From DATLGB01 sp964242305 (GTDB taxonomy: Bacteria > Actinomycetota > Thermoleophilia > Solirubrobacterales > Solirubrobacteraceae): 64,000 bases of DNA. The translations under genes were made by a program, and so were the position numbers. Where the stretch lies: positions 1 to 64,000 of the forward strand of contig CAXTBB010000002.1 in the NCBI GenBank assembly GCA_964242305.1, read 5' to 3'. The notes beneath the pieces are model-generated. The model had not been told where the DNA came from. It ran no database searches and was given only the letters and a program-made list of their open reading frames with translations. Within the stretch, counting starts at the first letter, position 1. Each line of letters starts with the position of its first letter. Positions 36,661-43,171 of the stretch are shown here, in pieces.

Positions 36661-37627
36661 TCGCGCCGGGCTCGCCGGCGACGAGCCGGCCGATCGCCCA
36701 GCCCGGCATCGACGCGCCCGGCGGGATCGCCGCCAGCAGCCCGCCGGAGGTCATCGCGTCGCACAGCAGCCAGCCGAACGCGCCGGTCGTGAAGGACTCC
36801 GCGTGCGCGCGGTTGCGCCGCGACCCCCCGGCCACCGCCACCCCGAGCAGCTCCTCGACGCCGTCGATCATCGGGACGGCGGCTGCGTCCACCTCCGCGG
36901 CGACCCCCGACGCGACGCACAGCTCGTTGAGATGGCCGAGCAGCCCGAAGCCAGTCACGTCGGTGAGCGCGTGCGCGCCCGCCTCGCGCGCGGCGGCGGC
37001 GTCGGCGTCGTTGAGCGTCGTCATCACCGCGACGGCAGCCTCGACCACCACCGCCGACGCCAGTCCGCGCTTGATCGCCGTGGCCACCGTCCCCGCGCCC
37101 AGCGGCTTGGTCAGCACCAGCGTGTCCCCGGGCCGGCCGCCGGCGTTGGTGAGCAGCGCGTCGGGATGGACGACGCCCGTCACGCTGAGCCCGTACTTCG
37201 GCTCCGGGTCGTCGATCGTGTGCCCGCCGACGACCGAGCAGCCGGCGGCCACGCACGCGTCCAGTCCGCCGCGCAGGATCTCCGTGAGGATCTCGGGCCC
37301 GAGCGTCTCCAGCGGGTAGGCGACCAGGTTGAGCGCGCTCACGGGCGTCGCCCCCATCGCGTAGACGTCGCTCAGCGCGTTCGTGGCGGCGATGCGCCCG
37401 AAGGCGTAGGGGTCGTCGACGATCGGGGTGAAGAAGTCGGCGGTGTGGACCATGGCGATGTCGTCGCTGAGCCGGATGACGCCGGCGTCGTCCGCGGTCG
37501 CGGCGCTGGCCAGCACGCGCGGGTCGTCGGGCACCGGCAGCGTGGCGACGATCGGCCGCAGCTGGGCCGCGCCGATCTTGCAGCCGCAGCCGGCGCCGTG
37601 GGAGAGCGAGGTCAACGGGACGGTCAT
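36647..37627 (-). CDS. selD: Selenide, water dikinase
   Basis: Makes selenophosphate from selenide and ATP, the selenium donor for selenocysteine and selenouridine. The 326-residue protein has the catalytic region LSHGAGCGCKIGAAQL (a Cys, not Sec, form, with Cys 14 and Cys 16), AMVHTADFFTPIVDDPYAFG, NALSDVYAMGATPV, GGHTIDDPEPKYGLSVTG, TDVTGFGLLGHL and SGGLLAAIP. It is full length. No selA, selB, tRNA-Sec or ybbB is in the window, so its use cannot be told. It shares a 21-base divergent promoter gap with a small gene. Confidence 0.95.
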   Translation of the reverse strand: MTVPLTSLSHGAGCGCKIGAAQLRPIVATLPVPDDPRVLASAATADDAGVIRLSDDIAMVHTADFFTPIVDDPYAFGRIAATNALSDVYAMGATPVSALNLVAYPLETLGPEILTEILRGGLDACVAAGCSVVGGHTIDDPEPKYGLSVTGVVHPDALLTNAGGRPGDTLVLTKPLGAGTVATAIKRGLASAVVVEAAVAVMTTLNDADAAAAREAGAHALTDVTGFGLLGHLNELCVASGVAAEVDAAAVPMIDGVEELLGVAVAGGSRRNRAHAESFTTGAFGWLLCDAMTSGGLLAAIPPGASMPGWAIGRLVAGEPGAISVL

Positions 37628-37634
37628 CGCTTCC

Positions 37635-37640
37635 TATATT
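37635..37640. promoter_or_regulatory. Shared -10 box in a 21-base divergent gap
   Basis: TATATT sits in the 21-base space between selD and the divergent small gene. It reads TATATT forward and AATATA in reverse, so it could serve as the -10 element for either direction. On the plus strand it lies 8 bases before the GTG, so that transcript would be nearly leaderless. No good -35 is possible for both without overlapping the genes. Confidence 0.4.
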
Positions 37641-37648
37641 GCCCCCCG

Positions 37649-37966
37649 GTGGCGTTCACGGACTCCGAAGTCGAAGCAGCGGTGCGCCGGCTGGAGGCGC
37701 CGGGCCGTCTCGACGCCGCCCAGCGCACCGTCGCCGCCCAGGCGCCCGCGCTCCAGCGCATCCTCAACCAGGCGCTCGAGGACGCCGACTGGTTCGGCGC
37801 CGCGCACGCCGACGAGGTCCGTAGGGCCACGTCGGCGGAGGACATCGAGACGGCGGTCCGCACGCTCGTCGCCGAGGAGACCCGGGTGGCGATGCTGATC
37901 GGCGCCGCCGTCGGACTCGAGCTCGCCAACCAGCTCCAGAACCCCGAACCGGAAGAGACCCCGTAA
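37649..37966 (+). CDS. Small alpha-helical hypothetical protein
   Basis: A 105-residue, all-helical, alanine- and glutamate-rich protein (EVEAAVRRLEAPGRLDAAQR, ALQRILNQALEDADWFGAAH, EDIETAVRTLVAEETRVAML). I do not recognise a family. It starts at GTG 37649 and its TAA stop directly abuts the ATG of the UPF0173 gene, so it is probably the first gene of a short operon (with the metallohydrolase and the Lrp-type ligand-binding protein). Confidence 0.6.
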   Translation: MAFTDSEVEAAVRRLEAPGRLDAAQRTVAAQAPALQRILNQALEDADWFGAAHADEVRRATSAEDIETAVRTLVAEETRVAMLIGAAVGLELANQLQNPEPEETP

Positions 37967-38650
37967 ATGGACATCACCTGGCTGGGCCACTCGGCCTTCA
38001 CCATCAAGAGCGGCGACACGGACATCCTCATCGACCCGTTCCTGACCGGCAACCCGAAGGCCTCGACCACCGCCGACGCCGTCAATCCGACGCACATCCT
38101 GCTCTCGCATGGCCACCAGGACCACTTCGGTGACCTCGTCGACGTCGCCACGCGGACCGGCGCCACCGTCGTCGCGCCGACGGAGATCGCCGACGAGCTG
38201 CAGTCCGAGCACGGCCTCGAGAAGGTCCTGGACCCCAACATCGGCGGCACCGTCACCTTCGACTGGGGCTGGGTGAAGATGACCCCGGCGTGGCACACGT
38301 CGACGACCCCGAAGGGCACCGTCTCGACCCCGATGGGCCTGCTCATCGGCCTCGAGGACAAGGTCATCTACTTCACGGGCGACACGGCCCTGTTCAGCGA
38401 CATGCAGTTGGTCGCGCGGCGCGGGGACGGCGTCGACATCGCCATCCTCCCGATCGGCGGCCACTACACGATGGACCGCCACGACGCGGTCGCCGCCGTC
38501 GAGTTCATCAGCCCGAAGACGGTCATCCCCTGCCACTTCGGGACGTTCCCGCCGGTGGAGACCGACGCCGAGGCGTTCAAGGCCGACGTCGAGAGCTCGA
38601 CCGGCGCCACCGCGGTCATCCTCGCCCCCGGCGAGACGCACAGCGAGTGA
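37967..38650 (+). CDS. UPF0173 metal-dependent hydrolase (metallo-beta-lactamase fold)
   Basis: A 227-residue MBL-fold hydrolase of the UPF0173 (YtkL-like) family, substrate unknown. The metal motif HGHQDHFGD is at residues 49-57. Other family signatures: LGHSAFTIKSGDTDILIDPF at the start, WHTSTT, FTGDTALFSDM, LPIGGHYTMD and PCHFGTFP near the end. The length is normal. It is in an operon with small genes on either side. Confidence 0.9.
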   Translation: MDITWLGHSAFTIKSGDTDILIDPFLTGNPKASTTADAVNPTHILLSHGHQDHFGDLVDVATRTGATVVAPTEIADELQSEHGLEKVLDPNIGGTVTFDWGWVKMTPAWHTSTTPKGTVSTPMGLLIGLEDKVIYFTGDTALFSDMQLVARRGDGVDIAILPIGGHYTMDRHDAVAAVEFISPKTVIPCHFGTFPPVETDAEAFKADVESSTGATAVILAPGETHSE

Positions 38651-38651
38651 C

Positions 38652-38927
38652 GTGACCCACGCGATCGTCCTGATCGAGGCCGAGCCGGCCACGCTGTCCA
38701 CCCTGGGCGGCGCGCTGGCCGACCTCGACGGCGTGGCCGAGGCCTACTCGGTGACGGGCGACTGGGACTTCGTCGTCATCGTCCGCGTCCCCGACGTCGA
38801 CGGCGTCGCCGAGGTCGTCCGCAACCGGGTCGCCCAGCTCGACGGGATCCGCCGGACGCACACGATGCTCGCGTTCGAGGCCTTCAGCCGCCACGACCTC
38901 GAGTCGCTCTTCAGCATCGGCGCCTAG
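38652..38927 (+). CDS. Stand-alone Lrp/AsnC-type ligand-binding (RAM) domain protein
   Basis: A 91-residue protein that is only the RAM effector domain of Lrp/AsnC regulators: HAIVLIEAEPATLSTLGGAL, VAEAYSVTGDWDFVVIVRVP, VAEVVRNRVAQLDGIRRTHT. No DNA-binding part is present. Such orphan domains bind amino acids and may modify full Lrp proteins. It starts at GTG 38652, one base behind the upstream stop, so it is co-transcribed with the UPF0173 gene. Confidence 0.85.
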   Translation: MTHAIVLIEAEPATLSTLGGALADLDGVAEAYSVTGDWDFVVIVRVPDVDGVAEVVRNRVAQLDGIRRTHTMLAFEAFSRHDLESLFSIGA

Positions 38928-39148
38928 GGCTGATCTTGCCAGCCGCGCTCGAACCAGATGCGGCGGTCGTGCCAGTCGTGGAGCATCAGGACGGTGCCGG
39001 TGGCGAGCAGGGCGGGGGCGCCGACGACGGCGCCCGCGCCGGCCATCAGCGCGCCGGTGGCGCCGTGGTGGCAGCGCTGGCCGTAGATCCACAGCCGCCG
39101 GCGAGCGGAGTCGTAGTGAACGGGCTTGCGTATGAGCTCTGGGGACAT
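38924..39148 (-). CDS. Small hypothetical protein with one hydrophobic segment
   Basis: A 74-residue protein with an aromatic, basic start (KPVHYDSARRRLWIYGQRCH), a hydrophobic Gly/Ala segment (ALMAGAGAVVGAPALLATG) and a charged end (LHDWHDRRIWFERGW). ATG 39148 is preferred; GTG 39157 would add three residues. It is convergent with the RAM-domain gene and overlaps it by 4 bases. I do not recognise it. Confidence 0.55.
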   Translation of the reverse strand: MSPELIRKPVHYDSARRRLWIYGQRCHHGATGALMAGAGAVVGAPALLATGTVLMLHDWHDRRIWFERGWQDQP

Positions 39149-39183
39149 GAGAGGCACTCGGACGGATGGCGGTCCATCGCTAG

Positions 39184-39201
39184 AACGCCCTATCGGGCGT
39201 T
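39184..39201. terminator. Perfect 7-bp hairpin in the gap 39149-39348
   Basis: AACGCCC-TATC-GGGCGTT forms a perfect 7-bp stem. No T-run follows on the plus strand; on the minus strand a short TTCT follows. It may end transcription from csaA or simply be a structural repeat. The rest of the 200-base gap shows no convincing gene. Confidence 0.4.
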
Positions 39202-39348
39202 GGGCAGCGTCGATTGAGGCTGGGGTCGTCGCCCTAGTACTTCCGTCCTGTCCCGTCAGCGCCCGGGCCGACGACCCGGCGCGCCGCGTCGCGGCCTCGA
39301 CGCCGAGCCGCGGGCGGCTGGATGCTCACGCTCCGTCCGCTGACGCCG

Positions 39349-39681
39349 TCAGAAGATGCGCCCGCCGAGCGGGACGTCCGCGTCGGGCGCCAGCAGGATG
39401 ACGCGGCCCTCCGCGTCCGGGGCGCCGAGGCACAGCACCTCGGACATGAACGGCCCGATCTGGCGCGGCGGGAAGTTGACCACCGCGACCACACGGCGAC
39501 CCTCGAGCTCCTCGCGCCCGTAGTTGGTGACCTGCGCGGACGAGCGCTTGGTGCCGAGCTCGGGCCCGAAGTCGATGGTCAGCTTCCAGGCGGGCTTGCG
39601 CGCCTCGGGGAAGTCGTCGACGGCGACGACCTGACCCACCCGCATGTCGACGGCGAGGAAGTCGTCGAACGTGATCGTCAC
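39349..39681 (-). CDS. csaA: CsaA-like tRNA-binding domain protein
   Basis: A 110-residue OB-fold protein of the EMAP/tRNA-binding family, like Bacillus CsaA, which has chaperone and tRNA-binding activity. Signatures: FLAVDMRVGQVVAVDDFPEA, WKLTIDFGPELGTKRSSAQV, ELEGRRVVAVVNFPPRQIGP, SEVLCLGA. The length is exactly that of CsaA. The MetG of this window lacks such a C-terminal domain, so this could act in trans, but that is inference. The GTG start lies 10 bases behind the sigma-fusion gene stop, so the two may be co-transcribed. Confidence 0.9.
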   Translation of the reverse strand: MTITFDDFLAVDMRVGQVVAVDDFPEARKPAWKLTIDFGPELGTKRSSAQVTNYGREELEGRRVVAVVNFPPRQIGPFMSEVLCLGAPDAEGRVILLAPDADVPLGGRIF

Positions 39682-39691
39682 GCCGCGCAGG

Positions 39692-41128
39692 CTACGGCGT
39701 GGGGGCGGGCGCGTCCGGCGCGGGCGTCGCCTCCGGCGCCGGCGACTCGGGTGCGGGCGCCTCGGGTGCGGGCGACGCGGTCGGAGCGGGGGAGGGCGCC
39801 GGCGGCGGGACGGCGGTCGCCGGGCCGGTGGCGCCGGCGGGCGCGGTCTCGCCCGTCACGTCGCTGGGCAGCGTGATGGTGTCCCCGTCGTGCTCGACGT
39901 CGGCGCCCGGCGCGGCGGTCGCGGTCGGCGTGGGCGACGCGGTCGGCGTCGGGGTGACGGTCGGCGCCGCCGTCGGGGCGGGCGACGGGGTGACGGCGGG
40001 CTTCGCGGCGTGGTGACGGCGCGCGGGCGTCGCGGTCGCCGCCGGCGTGACCGGCTGCGGCGTGGTGGCCACGGCCTGCGGCGTCGCCGCGGACGGCACG
40101 ACGGCCACCTGATGGGTCCGCTCGGCGAGCTGGCGGTGATGCGGCTCGCGGGCGTGCTTGACCTCGACGGCCCCGGCGGTGACGATCGCGGCGGCGGCAA
40201 GGCCGGCGGCGGCCTTGGTGGCGACGGCGGCCGCGCCCGCCTGGAGCATGCCTGCCGCACCGGCGCCCGCGGCTGCGCCACCCGCGCCGGCGGCGGCGCC
40301 ACCGCCACCCGCGGCGGTCGCGGTCCCGAGGTGGGCCAGGATCAGCTTCTTGACCAGCAGCAGCGGCGCGATCGGCATCAGCGCGGCCAGCGCCTTGTTG
40401 TTGTCCCTGAGGTGCTTGCGGAAGCCCTGGCAGCGGTCGCACGTGCGCAGGTGGCGGCGCACCGGCGCCGTCGTGCGCATCAGGCCCTCCGCGACCTGGC
40501 CGAGCTCCTCGCGAACCTCCTCGCAGGTGAGCAGCCGCGCCTCGGCCGCCTCCGCCAGCGACACTCGCGCGCGCACGAGCAGCGACTTCACGCTCGGCAC
40601 CGTTGTGTCCATCACCTCGGCGATCTGGTCGTAGGACAGCGCATCGATCTCCCGCAGCAGCAGGGCCGTCCGCTGCGTCTCGGCGAGGTCCTGCACGTCG
40701 ACGAGCAGCTGGCGGAACTCCTCGCGCTTGTGCACGCGGTCCGCCGTCGTCATCCCGTGGTCGGACAGCATCACGTCCATCGAGTCCACCCCGATGGCCG
40801 TCTGCTTGCGCAGGTGGTTCAGCGACCGGTTGCGCGCGATCCGGTACAGCCACGGCCGCACGTTGATCGGCCGCTCGTCCGCCAGCATCGCGTTGAACGC
40901 GGCGGCGAACACCTCCTGCAGCACGTCCTCGGCGTCCTCCTTCGAGGCGAGCATGTGCCGGCAGAACGCCAGCAGCCGGCTCTGGTAGCGCGACACGAGC
41001 GCCTCGAACGCGTGCTGGTTGCCGCGCCGCACGAGCGCGACCAGGCGCTCGTCGCTCTGCAACCGCAGCAGCGGGGACTTCGCGTGGGCGCCGGCGGCAC
41101 CGGCGTGGTTGAGGGCAGAGACTTCCAT
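39692..41128 (-). CDS. ECF sigma factor fused to a zinc anti-sigma domain and membrane tail
   Basis: A 478-residue fusion. Residues 25-195 are a full ECF sigma factor: region 2 (HAFEALVSRYQSRLLAFCRH, EDAEDVLQEVFAAAF, RPWLYRIARNRSLNHLRK) and region 4 (TALLLREIDALSYDQIAEVM, PSVKSLLVRARVSLAEA). Residues 200-240 hold a zinc anti-sigma motif, with Cys 202 and H226-x3-C230-x2-C233. A Gly/Ala-rich stretch and a hydrophobic segment (about 295-325) follow, then a 150-residue Pro/Thr/Ala-rich outer tail. Sigma factor, inhibitor and anchor thus lie in one chain; release would need proteolysis. It is upstream of csaA. Confidence 0.85.
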   Translation of the reverse strand: MEVSALNHAGAAGAHAKSPLLRLQSDERLVALVRRGNQHAFEALVSRYQSRLLAFCRHMLASKEDAEDVLQEVFAAAFNAMLADERPINVRPWLYRIARNRSLNHLRKQTAIGVDSMDVMLSDHGMTTADRVHKREEFRQLLVDVQDLAETQRTALLLREIDALSYDQIAEVMDTTVPSVKSLLVRARVSLAEAAEARLLTCEEVREELGQVAEGLMRTTAPVRRHLRTCDRCQGFRKHLRDNNKALAALMPIAPLLLVKKLILAHLGTATAAGGGGAAAGAGGAAAGAGAAGMLQAGAAAVATKAAAGLAAAAIVTAGAVEVKHAREPHHRQLAERTHQVAVVPSAATPQAVATTPQPVTPAATATPARRHHAAKPAVTPSPAPTAAPTVTPTPTASPTPTATAAPGADVEHDGDTITLPSDVTGETAPAGATGPATAVPPPAPSPAPTASPAPEAPAPESPAPEATPAPDAPAPTP

Positions 41129-41208
41129 AGGACGGTTCGACGTCTAGCCGTACAGAACCCACGGCGAGACCCGAAGTTGCGTCCCTCAGGGTAGGCTCGC
41201 GTGCGCTT

Positions 41209-41283
41209 GCCCGGGTAGTCCAACTGGAAGAGACAGCGGATTTAAGTCCCGCAAAAGTGTGGGTTCGACTCCCACCCCGGGCA
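41209..41283 (+). tRNA. tRNA with UAA anticodon and short variable loop (isotype doubtful)
   Basis: A 75-base cloverleaf. Acceptor stem GCCCGGG pairs perfectly with CCCGGGC, the discriminator is A, and the T arm GTGGG-TTCGACT-CCCAC is perfect. The anticodon loop TTTAAGT puts TAA at 41243-41245, which would read UUA (Leu). The variable loop is only six bases (AAAAGT), whereas tRNA-Leu normally has a long variable arm. The base after the anticodon is G, unusual for a codon starting with U. The anticodon stem has one A-C mismatch at its top, and the D stem is weak. The CCA is not encoded. It could be an odd leucine tRNA, a tRNA with another identity, or a decaying one. Confidence 0.75.
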
Positions 41284-41284
41284 T

Positions 41285-41722
41285 CTAGCCGGCGGGTGCG
41301 CCGTTGGCGGTGAGGATGACGTCGATGTTGCCGCGAGTGGCGTGGGAGTACGGGCAGACCTCGTGGGTGGCCTGGACGAGCGCGACGGCCGCCTCGGTGT
41401 CCTCGACGGACGGCATCGTGACGTCGAGCTCGACGGAGAGCTTGAAGCCGCGCTCCTCGGTGGGGTGGAGGTTGACGCGGGAGATGATGGTGGCGTCACC
41501 GGCCTCGAGCTTCTGGCGGCGGGCGACGAGGGCGAGGGCGGACTCGAAGCAGGAGGCGAAGCCGACGGCGAACAGCTGCTCCGGGTTGGTGCCGGTCCCG
41601 TCTCCGCCGAACTCTGTCGGCGGGCGGAGGTCGACCTCGAGGTTGCCGTCGCTGGTGCGGCCGTGGCCCTCCGCACGACCGCCGGTCACCGTGGCCTCTG
41701 CCGTATAGAGCGTCTTGGTCAT
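41285..41722 (-). CDS. ohr: Organic hydroperoxide resistance protein
   Basis: A 145-residue thiol peroxidase of the Ohr (OsmC-like) family that detoxifies organic hydroperoxides. The two catalytic cysteines are present, Cys 58 (GFASCFESAL) and Cys 123 (HEVCPYSHATRGN). The family start TLYTAEATVTGGRAEGHGRT and the NPEQLFAVG motif are also intact. ATG 41722 is chosen because upstream codons have no Ohr-like sequence. It is divergent from the MCE operon across a 63-base gap. It ends 1 base from the tRNA. Confidence 0.95.
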   Translation of the reverse strand: MTKTLYTAEATVTGGRAEGHGRTSDGNLEVDLRPPTEFGGDGTGTNPEQLFAVGFASCFESALALVARRQKLEAGDATIISRVNLHPTEERGFKLSVELDVTMPSVEDTEAAVALVQATHEVCPYSHATRGNIDVILTANGAPAG

Positions 41723-41746
41723 GAGCGGGAGTGTGACGGTTCCCCT

Positions 41747-41775
41747 TTGACATGCCGGCGCGGGCACGCTCTCAT
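41747..41775 (+). promoter_or_regulatory. Promoter of the MCE operon
   Basis: A perfect -35 hexamer TTGACA (41747-41752) is followed by a 17-base spacer and a -10-like TCTCAT (41770-41775; 4 of 6 matches). Transcription would start near 41782, a few bases before the GTG at 41786, so the first MCE message could be almost leaderless. Confidence 0.55.
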
Positions 41776-41785
41776 TTGTGGTCGA

Positions 41786-43171
41786 GTGAGGAGCTCGAGG
41801 GGACCGGCGCGGATGGTGGCGGTGGGAGCGGTCGTGGCCGCGGCGATCGTCGTCGCCTTCGTCGTGATCGGGAAGCCTGCGCCCTACCGGGTCCACGCGC
41901 GGTTCCTGAACGCCTCGCAGCTCGTCAAGGGCAACCTGGTGCAGGTGGCCGGCCGGCCGGTCGGCGAGGTGGAGGACATCGAGCTGACCCGCAACGGCCG
42001 CGCCGACGTGACGCTGCGCATCGGCGACGACCTCGCGCCGCTGCGCCGGGGGACGCAGATCACGGTCCGGCAGGCGTCGCTGAGCGGGGTCGCCAACCGC
42101 TATCTGGACCTGCGGATGCCGCCGGCATCCGCGCCCGACCTCCCCGACGGCGCGACGATCCCGGAGACGCAGACGACGACGGCGGTCGACCTCGATCAGC
42201 TCTTCGACACGCTCGACCCGCCGACGCGCAACGCCCTGCGCGCCGTCGTCCGCGGCTCAGCCCGCCAGTACCAGGGCGCCGGCGACGCGTACGGCGAGGG
42301 GCTGATGTACCTCAACCCGTCATTGGCGGCGTCGAGCCGCTTCTTCCGCGAGCTCAACCGCGACAACGGCCTGCTCACGGACTTCGTGGTCTCCTCGTCG
42401 AAGTTCGTCACCGATCTGGCCGATCGCAAGACGGACCTCGCGGCCCTGATCGACAACCTGGAGACCACGACGGACGCGCTCGGGGACCAGCAGGCGCCGC
42501 TGCGGGAGGCGATCGGCCGGCTCCCGGCCGTCATGCGCCGCGCCGACACGACGTTCGTGAACCTGCGGTCGACGCTCGACGACCTCGATCCGCTCGTGCG
42601 CGACTCCAAGCCGGTGGCGAAGGCGCTGCGCCCGTTCCTCGCCCAGCTGCGCCCGCTGGCCAACGATGCGCGGCCGACCCTGCGCGACCTCAGCGCGCTC
42701 CTCGAACGCCCCGGCGCGAACAACGACCTCGTCGAGCTGACCAGGGCACAGGTCCCCGTGGCGAAGATCGCGGTCGGGCCGGTCACCGCCAACGGCAAGC
42801 AGCGCGAGGGCGCGCTGCCCGCCTCCGCGAAGGCGCTCGCGACCGGCTCCGGCGAGCTCGAGTACGCGCGCCCGTACGCGCCCGACCTGCTCGGCTGGTT
42901 CGACGACTTCAGCCACTCGGGCGTGTTCGACGCGCTCGGCGGCATCAGCCGCCCGGCCGCCCACGCGGACGCGTTCATGATCGTCGGCGGCCAGCTCCAG
43001 CCGGTCCCGCCCGAGCTGCGCGACGCGGCCTTCGTCGCCTCCGGTGGCGTGCGCGGTCAGGACAACCGCTGTCCCGGCGCCGGTGACCACAAGGCGGCGG
43101 ACGGCAGCGGCCCGTTCAAGCCGACGCCGGACTACAACTGCGACATCACCCAGGTGCTCCCGGGGCCGTGA
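41786..43171 (+). CDS. MCE/MlaD-family protein 1
   Basis: First of six consecutive MCE proteins; MCE proteins form lipid-shuttling hexamers or tubes in the envelope. The protein (461 residues) has an N-terminal membrane helix (VAVGAVVAAAIVVAFVVIG), the MlaD domain at about residues 36-115 (YRVHARFLNASQLVKGNLVQ, VAGRPVGEVEDIELT, VANRYLDLRM) and a long helical region (TDFVVSSSKFVTDLADRKTD, LRSTLDDLDPLVRDSKPVAK). A disulfide-capable C-terminus contains DNRCPGAGDH and YNCDI. GTG 41786 is preferred because it follows the promoter; ATG 41813 would remove nine residues. The next gene overlaps by GTGA. Confidence 0.9.
   Translation: MRSSRGPARMVAVGAVVAAAIVVAFVVIGKPAPYRVHARFLNASQLVKGNLVQVAGRPVGEVEDIELTRNGRADVTLRIGDDLAPLRRGTQITVRQASLSGVANRYLDLRMPPASAPDLPDGATIPETQTTTAVDLDQLFDTLDPPTRNALRAVVRGSARQYQGAGDAYGEGLMYLNPSLAASSRFFRELNRDNGLLTDFVVSSSKFVTDLADRKTDLAALIDNLETTTDALGDQQAPLREAIGRLPAVMRRADTTFVNLRSTLDDLDPLVRDSKPVAKALRPFLAQLRPLANDARPTLRDLSALLERPGANNDLVELTRAQVPVAKIAVGPVTANGKQREGALPASAKALATGSGELEYARPYAPDLLGWFDDFSHSGVFDALGGISRPAAHADAFMIVGGQLQPVPPELRDAAFVASGGVRGQDNRCPGAGDHKAADGSGPFKPTPDYNCDITQVLPGP

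Noticed and set aside
36647..37627. selD as a selenoprotein with a TGA-encoded selenocysteine
   Set aside because: The active-site position is an ordinary cysteine codon (GCGCK), with no internal TGA.
41209..41283. The odd tRNA as a selenocysteine or stop-suppressor tRNA
   Set aside because: The anticodon is TAA (reads UUA), not TCA or TTA, and the acceptor stem has 7 pairs, not 8.
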